Source: Curtanaerobium respiraculi (GTDB lineage Bacteria; Actinomycetota; Coriobacteriia; Coriobacteriales; Eggerthellaceae). From it: a stretch of DNA of 64,000 bases. Positions 7,662 to 17,197 of this stretch are shown here, one piece after another. Numbering within the stretch: position 1 is the stretch's first letter; each line of letters opens with the position of its first letter. The position numbers and the translations under genes were made by a program. A model generated the notes under the pieces. The model was not told the DNA's origin. It searched no databases and saw only the letters and a list, made by a program, of their open reading frames with translations. The stretch covers positions 40,232-104,231 of the forward strand of contig NZ_JANIPD030000043.1 in assembly GCF_024609215.1 (NCBI RefSeq), in the 5' to 3' direction.

Positions 7662-7843
7662 GCCTATTCTCTTTTCTCCCAGTTCATAGTAGGTTCATGT
7701 AGTTAAGAAAGAACTAACTGCAATCGACAGGATGCAAGATCGCGCAAAGTGCGCCCTCTTCTCTTCGCATAGGCAGAAGCCTTAGACAAATTTGAACCGT
7801 CCCCCTTGTTCGAGTGCCTTAATCTAAAACATAGGAGGAAAAG

Positions 7844-8911
7844 ATGAATTGTCCAAACTGCGGTGCTTTAACGGACGAGAATGCAAGATTCTGCATGAAT
7901 TGCGGAGCTCCGCTGGGCTCTTCCACCCAGGCCTCGGAGGGGATTCCGTCTGCTGGCAAGCAAACCCCGGCAATCCAGGAAACGCCGGTTTCCGATCGGG
8001 CAGCGCAGCCTGAACCCCCGCAAGGGCCTACGGTTTATCGGGCAACCCAGCCCATACTGCCGCAGGCCGGCGCACCCGTTCCGCCTGCTGGCACAACACC
8101 GCAGCCCGGTGCTCCGAAAAGCAACGGTAAGGCAATCGCGGCGCTCGTGTGCGGCATTGCCGCAATCGTGCTTTCCGGAACGGTAGTACTAGGCGTAATA
8201 GCGGGGGTTATCGCAATCGTGCTGGGCGTCTCCGCCGCGAAGCAAGCAGATGACGGCAAGGCGAAAGCCGGCAAGATATGCGGCATCATAGGAACAGCCC
8301 TTTCCGTCGCGATGCTCATAGGATGCGTTGTAACAGGTTCCGCGGCCTCCAACCTCACGCAGGGCGATCAAGGCGGGCTCCGGTATACGCAAACAGACCG
8401 GGCCCCTCGCTCGGATGGCAGCTCTTCCTCTGGCTCCAGTAAAGATTCCAGCTCTTCAAAGTCAAGCTCTGGCAGCAACAGCTCAAGCGCTACGGCAAGT
8501 GCGGGCACATACGAAAACAAGCGCTTCGGCTACTCGCTCAAGCTGCCGAGCGGTTTTGCCAAGGTATCGGAGAGCGCGAACGGCGACGGCGCGAGTTTCG
8601 AAAACTCTTCCTTGAACATGAAGGTTGAGGTATTCGGCGAAAACAACACCAACAGCCTGGCACCCGAGCAGCTGATGGAGACATGGTGGAAGGGCGCTCC
8701 CGAGACAACCAGGGAAATCGGCTCCAACTACATTTTGTTCGCTCAGGCGGAAGGCAACACCATGCATCTCTATTACGCGCATGTAGGAGCGGGGTCCATC
8801 GACCAGATGGAGATAACCTACCCGATCGCAAGCGATAACTCCGAGCAGCTCGATGCCGCAGAGGCTCTCGTTGACGGATTCCAAGCGGGGAGTATTGCGG
8901 CATCGCACTAG
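7844..8911 (+). CDS. Zinc-ribbon, DUF4190-like membrane protein with extracytoplasmic domain
   Basis: A 355-residue protein of unknown function. Residues 3-23 are a C4 zinc ribbon (CPNCG, CMNCG). A proline- and glutamine-rich linker follows, then two hydrophobic hairpins (about 96-128 and 146-167) resembling DUF4190. A serine-rich low-complexity linker (about 190-220) leads to a C-terminal domain beginning NKRFGYSLKLPSGF that resembles PsbP/LpqN-like ligand-binding folds and should lie outside the membrane. AGGAGG precedes the ATG. It is the first gene of the islet and is followed after 50 bases by a free-standing zinc ribbon of the same pattern. Comparable proteins are common in Actinobacteria and Firmicutes, but no function is established to my knowledge. 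Confidence 0.75.
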   Translation: MNCPNCGALTDENARFCMNCGAPLGSSTQASEGIPSAGKQTPAIQETPVSDRAAQPEPPQGPTVYRATQPILPQAGAPVPPAGTTPQPGAPKSNGKAIAALVCGIAAIVLSGTVVLGVIAGVIAIVLGVSAAKQADDGKAKAGKICGIIGTALSVAMLIGCVVTGSAASNLTQGDQGGLRYTQTDRAPRSDGSSSSGSSKDSSSSKSSSGSNSSSATASAGTYENKRFGYSLKLPSGFAKVSESANGDGASFENSSLNMKVEVFGENNTNSLAPEQLMETWWKGAPETTREIGSNYILFAQAEGNTMHLYYAHVGAGSIDQMEITYPIASDNSEQLDAAEALVDGFQAGSIAASH

Positions 8912-8961
8912 CGGATCGATGGAATTATCCAGGACGACTGCAAGCAAGGAGTTGATCTCTC

Positions 8962-9039
8962 ATGTATTGCGCCAGTTGCGGCACTCAATTGCCCGATGGA
9001 TCAAAATTCTGCGCAAATTGCGGGACCAAGGTGGAATAA
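8962..9039 (+). CDS. 25-residue free-standing zinc ribbon
   Basis: A very short frame starting at ATG 8962 encodes MYCASCG and FCANCG, a complete C4 zinc ribbon, and stops at TAA 9037-9039. AAGGAG at 8945-8950 is an acceptable ribosome site. The pattern mirrors the first 25 residues of the upstream gene product. It may be a real microprotein or the 5' remnant of a tandem paralogue whose membrane part was lost; the good ribosome site and clean stop right after the second CxxC favour a translated product. Confidence 0.45.
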   Translation: MYCASCGTQLPDGSKFCANCGTKVE

Positions 9040-9059
9040 CAACTGCCAAGCTCTCGACT

Positions 9060-9087
9060 TTGACCGCATTGACGAGTGCTGGATAAT
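9060..9087 (+). promoter_or_regulatory. Promoter of the double-HTH gene
   Basis: TTGACC (9060-9065), a 16-base spacer and GATAAT (9082-9087) are close to the sigma-70 consensus. Transcription would begin near 9094, so the coding start must be downstream; this rejects the longer open frame from 9076 and supports ATG 9130. Confidence 0.65.
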
Positions 9088-9129
9088 GGACTCGTCGTTT
9101 ATTTCGGTCATTTGCGTCAGGAGCGATCT

Positions 9130-10521
9130 ATGCTCTTTGCTGAAGCTTTGAATAACTACATGGAGGCCTATGACATCAAGGCGTCCGCGCTCGCCGAGGC
9201 GAGTGGGCTTTCCGGCGCGAGCATCAGCCGGTTCAAGAACGGCAAGAGGGTTCCTTCTGCCGATGGCGGCACGGTCGAGCGGATCGCAGCGGCCATGGAA
9301 AAGCTCACCGACGGGGTTGTCGGCAAGGAGGAGGCTCTTCGGTCGCTGTCGGCAGATCTCAAAGGCAATACCGTTGATCGCGACCAAGTGGTCGGCAATC
9401 TCAACATCCTGATCGACGCCTTGGAGTTAAACGCAGCCAGCCTCGCGCGCTCTATCGGCTGCGACCCATCGCATCTTTCCAAGATCAGGTCGGGAGCCAG
9501 GCGTCCCGGCAGCGGCGATGAGTTCTGCGAGGGCGTCGCAACTTACGTCTCGAACCAGATCACCGAGAGGAATGCCGAGGCGCTCGCGCATATCATCGGC
9601 TGCAGCGCCGAAGAGGTCCTTTCCCCAGCCGCCTCGAAAGCCGCCCTTCTGAAGTGGCTCGCCTCCGAGGCCGTTCCGCGCGAAAATGCAGTGGAGCACT
9701 TCCTCTACCAGCTCGACGAGTTCGACCTGAACGAGTATCTTTCCGCTATTGATTTCGACGCCATAAAGGTGCCCAGCGTTCCTTTCCAACTGCCCAAGAG
9801 CAGGGACTTCTACAGCATCGAGGGCTTTCGCGAGGCGGAGCTCTCCTGGGGGCGCGCCACCGTCGCCTCAAAAAGCACCGATGACATCTTCATGTACAGC
9901 GACATGCCCATTGAAGAGGAGGCCCAGGACGAGGACTTCGCCAAGCAATGGATGATGGGTGTGGCGGTGATCCTGAAGAAGGGCCTGCGCATCAACATCA
10001 TCCACGACCTCAACCGTCCTCTTCAGGAGATGATGCTCGGGCTGGAAGCCTGGATTCCCCTCTATATGACGGGTCTGGTCTCGCCCGACTACCTCAAGAG
10101 TTACAAACCCACCATCTTCAACCGCTCGCTACGCATTTCAGGGGCGGCGGCGTTGTCTGGCGAATCGATCGAGGGCGCGCATCCGAGCGGCCGCTATCAT
10201 TTGACCAATAACAACGATGAGCTCGCCTTCTTCAAGAAGTATGCCCAGGAGATCCTTGGGAAGGCGGCCCCGCTCATGGAGGCCTACTCGGCAAGCGAAG
10301 AGGCAGACTACGAGCTTTGCCTCAAGGAGATGCTCGATGACGACTCAGCGGTAAGGACCCTGGAGCTGGGAGAGGGCGCGTTCAGGAACATGAAGCTGGA
10401 GTCCATCGAGGGCAAATGCCTCATCATCACGAAGACCAACGACCCTGTGATGCGCTTTGTCATCCGCCATCCGAGGCTCATGCACGCCATCGAGAACCTT
10501 ACCGTGCCGATAGTGGAGTAA
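9130..10521 (+). CDS. Protein with two XRE-type HTH domains and a large unknown C-terminal domain
   Basis: A 463-residue protein. Residues about 1-56 are an XRE helix-turn-helix (LAEASGLSGASISRFKNGKR) and 77-130 a second (LARSIGCDPSHLSKIRSGAR). The remaining 280 residues are an alpha/beta region with INIIHDLNRPLQEMMLGLEA and WIPLYMTGLVSPDYLKSY; I recall this motif in anaerobe regulators but know no function. Having both HTHs at the N-terminus suggests binding of a long or bipartite operator, with the C-terminus as sensor or effector domain. The start is fixed by CAGGAGCG and the promoter at 9060-9087. It is the last gene of the islet. I see no toxin, nuclease or protease motif. Confidence 0.7.
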   Translation: MLFAEALNNYMEAYDIKASALAEASGLSGASISRFKNGKRVPSADGGTVERIAAAMEKLTDGVVGKEEALRSLSADLKGNTVDRDQVVGNLNILIDALELNAASLARSIGCDPSHLSKIRSGARRPGSGDEFCEGVATYVSNQITERNAEALAHIIGCSAEEVLSPAASKAALLKWLASEAVPRENAVEHFLYQLDEFDLNEYLSAIDFDAIKVPSVPFQLPKSRDFYSIEGFREAELSWGRATVASKSTDDIFMYSDMPIEEEAQDEDFAKQWMMGVAVILKKGLRINIIHDLNRPLQEMMLGLEAWIPLYMTGLVSPDYLKSYKPTIFNRSLRISGAAALSGESIEGAHPSGRYHLTNNNDELAFFKKYAQEILGKAAPLMEAYSASEEADYELCLKEMLDDDSAVRTLELGEGAFRNMKLESIEGKCLIITKTNDPVMRFVIRHPRLMHAIENLTVPIVE

Positions 10522-10577
10522 ACGGCGGATATTCAAGCAACCTCAACCAACCGTAACGCCACATTTAGGTAACATCA

Positions 10578-10629
10578 AAAATCCACCTTGGTCCCCTTGC
10601 CAAACAGGGCCGTTCAGCTATACTAACCA
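10578..10629 (+). promoter_or_regulatory. Direct repeat B: promoter of the tRNA-Asn/tRNA-Val unit
   Basis: TTGCCA (10597-10602), a 16-base spacer and TATACT (10619-10624) should start transcription near 10632, 19 bases before tRNA-Asn. It is the functional counterpart of the copy at 7388-7439 and marks the right boundary of the islet. Confidence 0.7.
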
Positions 10630-10650
10630 CTTGCGTTGAAAAGCGTAGAT

Positions 10651-10725
10651 TCCTCGGTAGCTCAACGGCAGAGCATCCGGCTGTTAACCGGAGGGTTGTA
10701 GGTTCGAATCCTACCCGGGGAGCCA
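10651..10725 (+). tRNA. tRNA-Asn (GTT)
   Basis: Acceptor TCCTCGG pairs with CCGGGGA. The anticodon GTT is at 10683-10685 in a CCGGC/ACCGG arm, the T-arm is GTAGG-TTCGAAT-CCTAC, and CCA is encoded. It is cotranscribed with the next tRNA. Confidence 0.95.
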
Positions 10726-10730
10726 TTTTT

Positions 10731-10805
10731 GGGCGTTTGGCGCAGCGGGAGCGCGCTTCCTTCACACGGAAGAGGTCACAGGTTCAAACCCTGTAACGCC
10801 CACCA
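10731..10805 (+). tRNA. tRNA-Val (CAC)
   Basis: Acceptor GGGCGTT pairs with AACGCCC. The anticodon CAC is at 10763-10765, the T-arm contains GGTTCAAAC, and CCA is encoded. It starts 5 bases after tRNA-Asn and is closely similar to the tRNA-Val (GAC) at 63731. Confidence 0.95.
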
Positions 10806-10812
10806 GAACGAT

Positions 10813-10840
10813 CAGCCCGACCGCGCGGTCGGGCTGTTTT
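10813..10840 (+). terminator. Terminator of the tRNA-Asn/tRNA-Val unit
   Basis: A perfect 24-base palindrome (CAGCCCGACCGC/GCGGTCGGGCTG) is followed directly by TTTT. Confidence 0.85.
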
Positions 10841-10870
10841 CATGTACGGGCTCATTCCGGGGAGGCTTCG

Positions 10871-12919
10871 ATGATCATCCAGCTCGAGCATATCGCCAAA
10901 TCCTACGGCGCGCGCACGCTGTTCTCGGATGTGACGTTCAAGCTCGAGTCGTATGACCGGCTTGCCCTGGTCGGCCCGAACGGGGCGGGCAAGACAACGC
11001 TCCTCAACATCATCAGCGGCGAAGACGAACCCGACGAGGGCCGCGTCCTGCTCGCGAAGGGCACCACGGTGGGCTACCTCGAGCAGGAGGCCATCGAAAT
11101 GGGCGATAACCCGCTCTTCGAGGAGGTTCTCAGCAGCCAGCACGAGGTGCTGGAGGCGGAGAGGCGCCTTGCGCGCCTCGAGGCTGGCTTGGGGGAAACC
11201 CCAACCGATGCGCAGCTCGCCGCGGCGGGCCGCGCACGCGACGCCTACGAGGCGCTGGGCGGATATTCCCTCCAATCAAAGGTCCGCAGCGTGCTGTTCG
11301 GCCTCGGGTTCGGCGAGGACGATATGCAGAAGCGCACCGCGGATTACTCGGGCGGTTGGCAGATGCGCATCGCGCTGGCCAAGCTCCTCGTGCGCAACCC
11401 CGACGTGCTCATGCTCGACGAGCCGACGAACCATCTCGACTTGGAGAGCGTCAAATGGCTCGAGGGATTTTTGCGGGGCTACGCAGGTACCGTCATCGTC
11501 GTGTCGCACGACCGAGCCTTCATGGACAACATGGTCGATCGGGTCGCGGAGATCGACCTGGGCACGGTGCGCCTCTACAAGGGCAATTACAGTTCCTATC
11601 TGCTGCAGCGGGAGGAGAGGCTCTCGCTTTTGCGCGCTCGGGCCGAAAAGCAGGCGGACGAGATCGCCCATATGGAGGCATTCATCGAGCGCTTCCGCTA
11701 CAAGGCGACCAAGGCGAAGCAGGTCCAGGACCGGGTGCGGAAGCTGGAGAAGATCGAGCGTATCCAGGTTCCCGAGGAGCGCAAGACCGTCCATTTCAAC
11801 TTCCGCCAGCCGCCCCGCACGGGCGATATGGTGGTCGATCTGCGCGATGTCCGGAAATCCTTCGGCGAGCATACGGTCTACGACGATTTGAACCTGACGT
11901 TGTACCGGGGGCAGAAGATCGCCCTGGTCGGGCCGAACGGCTCGGGCAAATCGACGCTCCTGAAGATGGTGGCGGGCGTCCTCGCGCCCGACGACGGGTC
12001 GGTTTCCTACGGTTCGAACGTCGACGTGACCTACTATGCGCAGCACCAGCTGGAAGAGCTCCATACGGGCAACACGGTGTTCGAGGAGCTCGACCATGCG
12101 GCCCCCGGATGGTCCATCAGCCAGGTGCGCACCCTGCTGGGCGCTTTCCTTTTCCGCAACGACGACGTGGACAAAAAGGTGGGAGTGCTCTCGGGCGGCG
12201 AGAAGAGCCGCCTCGCCCTTGCGAAGATGCTCGTCGCACCCAGGCCGTTGCTGTGCCTGGACGAGCCCACCAACCATCTGGACATCCAGAGCGCCGACGT
12301 GCTCGAGCAGGCGCTTTCCGCATTCGAGGGGACGATATTGCTCATCACGCACGACCGGCACCTGATCCGCGGCGTGGCAAACCGCATCGTGGAGGTCCTT
12401 CCCGGCAAGCTCACCGTATTCGACGGCGACTACGACTACTACCTCTACAAGACGGGCCAAGAGGACGATCCGTCCGTCACCGGTGCGAAATTGTCCGAAA
12501 GCCATGCCTCCTCCCAGGCGAAGTCGGAGGGAAGGGGCAAGGGGTCGGGGTCGAAGGTCACGGTGCGCAGGCATGGGAAATCCTCCGAGAGCCTGACCGC
12601 GCCGAAAGGCAGCGCCCCGAAATCGAAGGAGCAGAAGCGTCGGGAGGCGGAGGCCCGCAACCGCGCGTATAGCACGCTGAAGGACCATCGGAGGCGGATC
12701 GCCCAGTTGGAGGCGCAGATGAAGACGGACGAAAATCGCATGGACGAGATCCTCTCCCTGCTGGCCGACCCCTCCTTCTACACCAACGAATCGGAAAGCT
12801 CCGACATCATCGCCGAGCATGCGAAGCTGAAGGCCCGCATGGAGGCCGGCGAAGGGGAGTGGCTTCGGCTGAATGAGGAGCTTGAGGCGGAGTTGGCGCG
12901 CCAACAGGAGGAAGCCTGA
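10871..12919 (+). CDS. ABC-F family ATPase (translation-associated)
   Basis: A 682-residue soluble protein with two ABC domains and no membrane segments. The first has GPNGAGKTT (about residues 36-44), YSGGWQMR and [11 protein letters not shown]; the second has [17 protein letters not shown] and [12 protein letters not shown] basic helical linker between them ([20 protein letters not shown]) is the P-site interaction motif region of ABC-F proteins, and a charged C-terminal coiled coil follows (about 590-680). ABC-F ATPases act on the ribosome rather than in transport; some give antibiotic resistance. This one is closest in architecture to housekeeping Uup/YdiF types. GGGGAGG precedes ATG 10871. 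Confidence 0.9.
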   Translation: MIIQLEHIAKSYGARTLFSDVTFKLESYDRLALVGPNGAGKTTLLNIISGEDEPDEGRVLLAKGTTVGYLEQEAIEMGDNPLFEEVLSSQHEVLEAERRLARLEAGLGETPTDAQLAAAGRARDAYEALGGYSLQSKVRSVLFGLGFGEDDMQKRTADYSGGWQMRIALAKLLVRNPDVLMLDEPTNHLDLESVKWLEGFLRGYAGTVIVVSHDRAFMDNMVDRVAEIDLGTVRLYKGNYSSYLLQREERLSLLRARAEKQADEIAHMEAFIERFRYKATKAKQVQDRVRKLEKIERIQVPEERKTVHFNFRQPPRTGDMVVDLRDVRKSFGEHTVYDDLNLTLYRGQKIALVGPNGSGKSTLLKMVAGVLAPDDGSVSYGSNVDVTYYAQHQLEELHTGNTVFEELDHAAPGWSISQVRTLLGAFLFRNDDVDKKVGVLSGGEKSRLALAKMLVAPRPLLCLDEPTNHLDIQSADVLEQALSAFEGTILLITHDRHLIRGVANRIVEVLPGKLTVFDGDYDYYLYKTGQEDDPSVTGAKLSESHASSQAKSEGRGKGSGSKVTVRRHGKSSESLTAPKGSAPKSKEQKRREAEARNRAYSTLKDHRRRIAQLEAQMKTDENRMDEILSLLADPSFYTNESESSDIIAEHAKLKARMEAGEGEWLRLNEELEAELARQQEEA

Positions 12920-12943
12920 GGGCTTCGGGTATACTTGCTAGCT

Positions 12944-13624
12944 ATGACCACGCAAACCATCGCATATTATCTCTGCATCATCTTCGCGTTCGTTCCCGCC
13001 ATCGTGCTCCACGAGGTGAGCCACGGCTTCGCCGCGTACAAGCTGGGGGACCCGACCGCCAAGGATGCCGGACGGCTCACCGTCAACCCGCTGGCGCATG
13101 TCGATCCGTTCGGCACCATCGTGCTGCCTTTGCTTCTGATGATGGCGCATGCCCCCGTGTTCGGGTACGCGAAACCGGTGCCCTACAACCCGCGCTACTT
13201 CAAGGATAAGCGCAAAGGCGATCTGATCGTGGGGCTGGCGGGGCCGGCGGCGAACCTCGTGATGGCCCTCGTGGGGGCCGGGCTCGCCCATGCGCTCTAC
13301 CCTCTGGCGGCGCAGGGGTTCTCAAACGATGCGTTCGCGTATTTCTACCTGCTGTTCCTTCCTTATTTCACGCTCATCAACCTGTATTTGATGTTTTTCA
13401 ACCTGCTTCCCATCCCGCCCCTGGACGGCAGCAGCATATTCGCGTTCCTGCTCCCCGAAAGGCATCTGCCCGGCTACTACCGCATCCAGCGCTACGCGAT
13501 GCCGATGCTGCTGGTCCTGCTTTTCGTCGTGCCGTATATCTTCCCGGTCGATCCGATATCCCTTTACATGAATTTCTTCGCGGGCAATCTCGCGAATCTC
13601 CTGTTCCCATTCAAGATCTCGTAA
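12944..13624 (+). CDS. Site-2-type (M50) membrane metalloprotease
   Basis: A 226-residue integral membrane protein of the M50B group. HEVSH (about residues 23-27) in the first transmembrane helix is the zinc-binding HExxH, and PIPPLDG near residue 155 is the typical third-ligand motif. Such small S2P proteases, often annotated as YwhC/FtsH-independent types, have poorly defined substrates. ATG 12944 has no ribosome site, but a TATACT box ends 8 bases before it, so the mRNA is probably leaderless; an in-frame TTG at 12935 would lie upstream of the transcription start. trpS follows after 12 bases. Confidence 0.85.
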   Translation: MTTQTIAYYLCIIFAFVPAIVLHEVSHGFAAYKLGDPTAKDAGRLTVNPLAHVDPFGTIVLPLLLMMAHAPVFGYAKPVPYNPRYFKDKRKGDLIVGLAGPAANLVMALVGAGLAHALYPLAAQGFSNDAFAYFYLLFLPYFTLINLYLMFFNLLPIPPLDGSSIFAFLLPERHLPGYYRIQRYAMPMLLVLLFVVPYIFPVDPISLYMNFFAGNLANLLFPFKIS

Positions 13625-14737
<1,113 letters not shown>

Positions 14738-14738
14738 C

Positions 14739-15530
14739 GTGTCGTTCCGGGTTCGCACAGAGAATTTCGAAGGCCCCTTCGACCTGCTTCTCTATCTGGT
14801 CGGGCGGCAACGGGTCGATATCGGCTCGGTGAGCATTGCGGAGATCGCCGACCAGTACCTTGCGGAGATGTCGGCGATGCGCCTGTTCGACCTGGACGTT
14901 GCGAGCGATTTCCTGTTGGTGGCCTCCACATTGCTGGAGATCAAGGCAGCGAGCCTTCTGCCGAGCAGGGAGCATGCCGAGGAGGATGAAGAACTCGAGG
15001 AGCTCTCGCCGTCGGAGGCGCGCGACCAGCTGGTCCAACGCCTGATCCGCTATAAACAATTCAAGAACGCGGCGGCCGACCTCCGTGTGCGCGGCGAGGC
15101 GGAGGCGCGGCTCCATCGCCGCACGGTGGGGCCGGATGCGAGCCTCCTCTCCCTCGTTCCCGACTACCTCGAAGGCCAGACTGCGCATTCGATGGGATTC
15201 CTCGCCGCCCGGGTCCTGGGGCATGTGGACCCGTTCCTCCTCGACAGCGACCATATCGCGGCGAAGCCCATCCCGGTGGAGGTGCATGTGCGGGGCATCC
15301 ACGCCCGGGTGCAGAGCGCCAAGCACCTCGCCTTCAGCTCGCTGGTCGGCGCGCGCACTCCCGCACCGCTCGTGGTCGTCTCCTTCCTGGCGGTACTTGA
15401 GCTATACAAGCGGGGGATGATAAGGCTTTCCCAGCCGGAACCCTTCGGGGATATCCAGCTGGACTATATCGAAGGTTCGGGGCCTCTTTCATTCGAGGGC
15501 GGCAATGCGATATCGAGCGCGGAGGAGTAG
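14739..15530 (+). CDS. scpA: Segregation and condensation protein A
   Basis: This 263-residue kleisin subunit of the bacterial SMC condensin bridges SMC heads with ScpB. The N-terminus FEGPFDLLLYLVGRQRVDIG is the characteristic SMC-neck-binding motif, and the C-terminal winged-helix region ends with VSFLAVLELYKRGMI. The start is GTG 14739, immediately after the trpS stop. scpB follows after 2 bases, the standard arrangement. Confidence 0.95.
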   Translation: MSFRVRTENFEGPFDLLLYLVGRQRVDIGSVSIAEIADQYLAEMSAMRLFDLDVASDFLLVASTLLEIKAASLLPSREHAEEDEELEELSPSEARDQLVQRLIRYKQFKNAAADLRVRGEAEARLHRRTVGPDASLLSLVPDYLEGQTAHSMGFLAARVLGHVDPFLLDSDHIAAKPIPVEVHVRGIHARVQSAKHLAFSSLVGARTPAPLVVVSFLAVLELYKRGMIRLSQPEPFGDIQLDYIEGSGPLSFEGGNAISSAEE

Positions 15531-15532
15531 GG

Positions 15533-16258
15533 ATGTTCGAAGGTTTGTCCGAAGCGGATCTCGCAGGCGCAATCGAGGCGATGCTCTTCGTCACCGACGC
15601 GCCGGTGAGCGCGATTACCATGGCGGACATGCTCCATGCCGATCCCGCTGACGTGCTGCAGGCGTGCTCCGATCTTCGCGAACGGTTGCTCGAGCAGGAT
15701 GGCGGCATCATCCTCACCGAAGTCGCCGGCGGCTGGAGGCTGGCGACGAGTCCCCGGTACCACGGGCTCCTTGAAAGCTACGTGCTTTCGTGGGACACGC
15801 GCAAGCTCTCGCAAGCAGCGCTCGAGGTGCTCGCCATCGTCGCGTATGCCCAGCCTGTCACGCGCGGGGGCATCGCGAACGTCCGCGGCGTCAATTCCGA
15901 TAGCTCGGTGAACTCATTGCTTGAAAAGGGCCTGATCAGGGAGGCGGGGCAAGCCGATTCCCCGGGAAACCCCATCCTCTACGCCACCTCGAAGGCGTTC
16001 CTGGAGAGATTCGGGCTGCGCTCGACTGCCGACCTGCCGCCCCTGGAGGAATTCGCCCCCGACGATCAGACGCGCGATATCATCCGGACGCGGCTCAGCG
16101 CGGCAAAGGGGTTTATCCCGCCCGTTCGGGACGAGCATGCCGAGGCGGGCGAAGACGCGGAGGCTCTCCCGATGCAGCGAGCGCTTTCCGACGCGCTCTC
16201 GACGGCCTCCGGCGTGGTGGATAAGATCGACTTCGACGATTTGGAGTTCGAGGAGTGA
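15533..16258 (+). CDS. scpB: Segregation and condensation protein B
   Basis: A 241-residue ScpB with tandem winged helices; EAMLFVTDAPVS at the N-terminus and ALEVLAIVAYAQPVTRGGIA followed by VNSLLEKGLIREAG are diagnostic. It binds ScpA in the SMC complex and supports chromosome segregation. Its TGA overlaps the next ATG (TGATG), indicating coupled translation. Confidence 0.95.
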   Translation: MFEGLSEADLAGAIEAMLFVTDAPVSAITMADMLHADPADVLQACSDLRERLLEQDGGIILTEVAGGWRLATSPRYHGLLESYVLSWDTRKLSQAALEVLAIVAYAQPVTRGGIANVRGVNSDSSVNSLLEKGLIREAGQADSPGNPILYATSKAFLERFGLRSTADLPPLEEFAPDDQTRDIIRTRLSAAKGFIPPVRDEHAEAGEDAEALPMQRALSDALSTASGVVDKIDFDDLEFEE

Positions 16259-17007
16259 TGGCCGAACCGATGCGCTTGCAGCGTTTCCTGTCCCGCGCCG
16301 GTTCGGGCCACAGCCGGCGCGATGCCGAGCGGCTCATCGCCGCCGGAAGGGTGGCGGTCAACGGCGCAATCGTCGATGCGATGGGCGTCAAGGTGGACCC
16401 CGACGTCGATGAGGTCGCCCTCGACGGGATCGTCCTCGCGCTGGACGCCCCGCTCGTCACGCTCGCCCTGCATAAGCCGACGGGCTTCCTCTCCGCCATG
16501 TCCGACGAGCGGAAGCACTGCGCGAGCGAGCTCGTGCCCGTCGCCGACTCCCCCAGCTTGGTGCACGTGGGCCGTCTGGATCTCAACACGAGCGGCCTGC
16601 TGCTGTTCACGACCGATGGCGACCTGTGCAACGGCCTGCTCCATCCGAGCAAGGAGGTTGCCAAGACCTACGTCGCGCACGTGCAGGGGGTACTCGACGG
16701 GCGTGCCCTCTCGATACTCAGGCGGGGCGTCCACATCGAGACGGAGCGGCACGACTACATCGCCTCGCCGGCCGAGGTGGAGGTCCGCTCGCACGGGCGG
16801 CGTTCCTCCGTGCTCGAGATAACGATACACGAGGGCCATTACCATCAGGTGCGCGACATGTGCAAAACCATCGGGCATCCGGTCACCGCGCTGCAGAGGA
16901 TACGGTTCGGCCCGGTCGAATTGGGCGATTTGGAGCCGGGGGGATGGCGGATGCTCACGGAGCGCGAGGTATCCGCCCTCCACGACGCCGCTGGCATCGC
17001 CCGATGA
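16258..17007 (+). CDS. rluB: RsuA/RluB-family rRNA pseudouridine synthase
   Basis: A 249-residue enzyme with an N-terminal S4 RNA-binding domain (MRLQRFLSRAGSGHSRRDAE) and a catalytic domain carrying GRLDLNTSGLLLFTTDGDL, in which the Asp after GRL is the catalytic residue. The family makes single pseudouridines in 23S or 16S rRNA; RluB is the usual neighbour of scpAB in Gram-positive bacteria, but the exact target is inferred. The start at ATG 16258 overlaps the scpB stop; GTG 16255 is an alternative. Confidence 0.88.
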   Translation: MAEPMRLQRFLSRAGSGHSRRDAERLIAAGRVAVNGAIVDAMGVKVDPDVDEVALDGIVLALDAPLVTLALHKPTGFLSAMSDERKHCASELVPVADSPSLVHVGRLDLNTSGLLLFTTDGDLCNGLLHPSKEVAKTYVAHVQGVLDGRALSILRRGVHIETERHDYIASPAEVEVRSHGRRSSVLEITIHEGHYHQVRDMCKTIGHPVTALQRIRFGPVELGDLEPGGWRMLTEREVSALHDAAGIAR

Positions 17008-17197
17008 CGGTGGCGGGGGCGGGCCGCGTTGCCGCGTTCCGCCGCCGGGGGAGCCTGCGCATCCCCGAGCGCGGGCCCGCGGTGCGCGTCCTTCGTCCAT
17101 CCCCCATTCCGCATGATAAAATGAGCCTGGTTGCAATGACGGCCAGCCTATCACCCCGTTGCCTTGCTGCCGTCCCCTGCGTCCGAAGGAGCACGTC

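Larger units (their letters stand above)
7371..7843 (+). other. Left margin of the accessory islet, no gene seen
   Basis: 473 bases between the tRNA and the zinc-ribbon gene with no supportable coding sequence. It contains the displaced tRNA-type promoter copy at 7388-7439, the palindrome at 7631-7661, and a smaller hairpin around 7699-7716 (TAGTT/AACTA). GC content is visibly lower from about 7610 on than in the housekeeping parts. An AGGAGG ribosome site lies directly before the next start. Confidence 0.5.

Noticed and set aside
9076-9129. Longer N-terminus for the double-HTH protein
   Set aside because: It would start inside the -10 region of a strong promoter; ATG 9130 has a ribosome site and begins the HTH fold.
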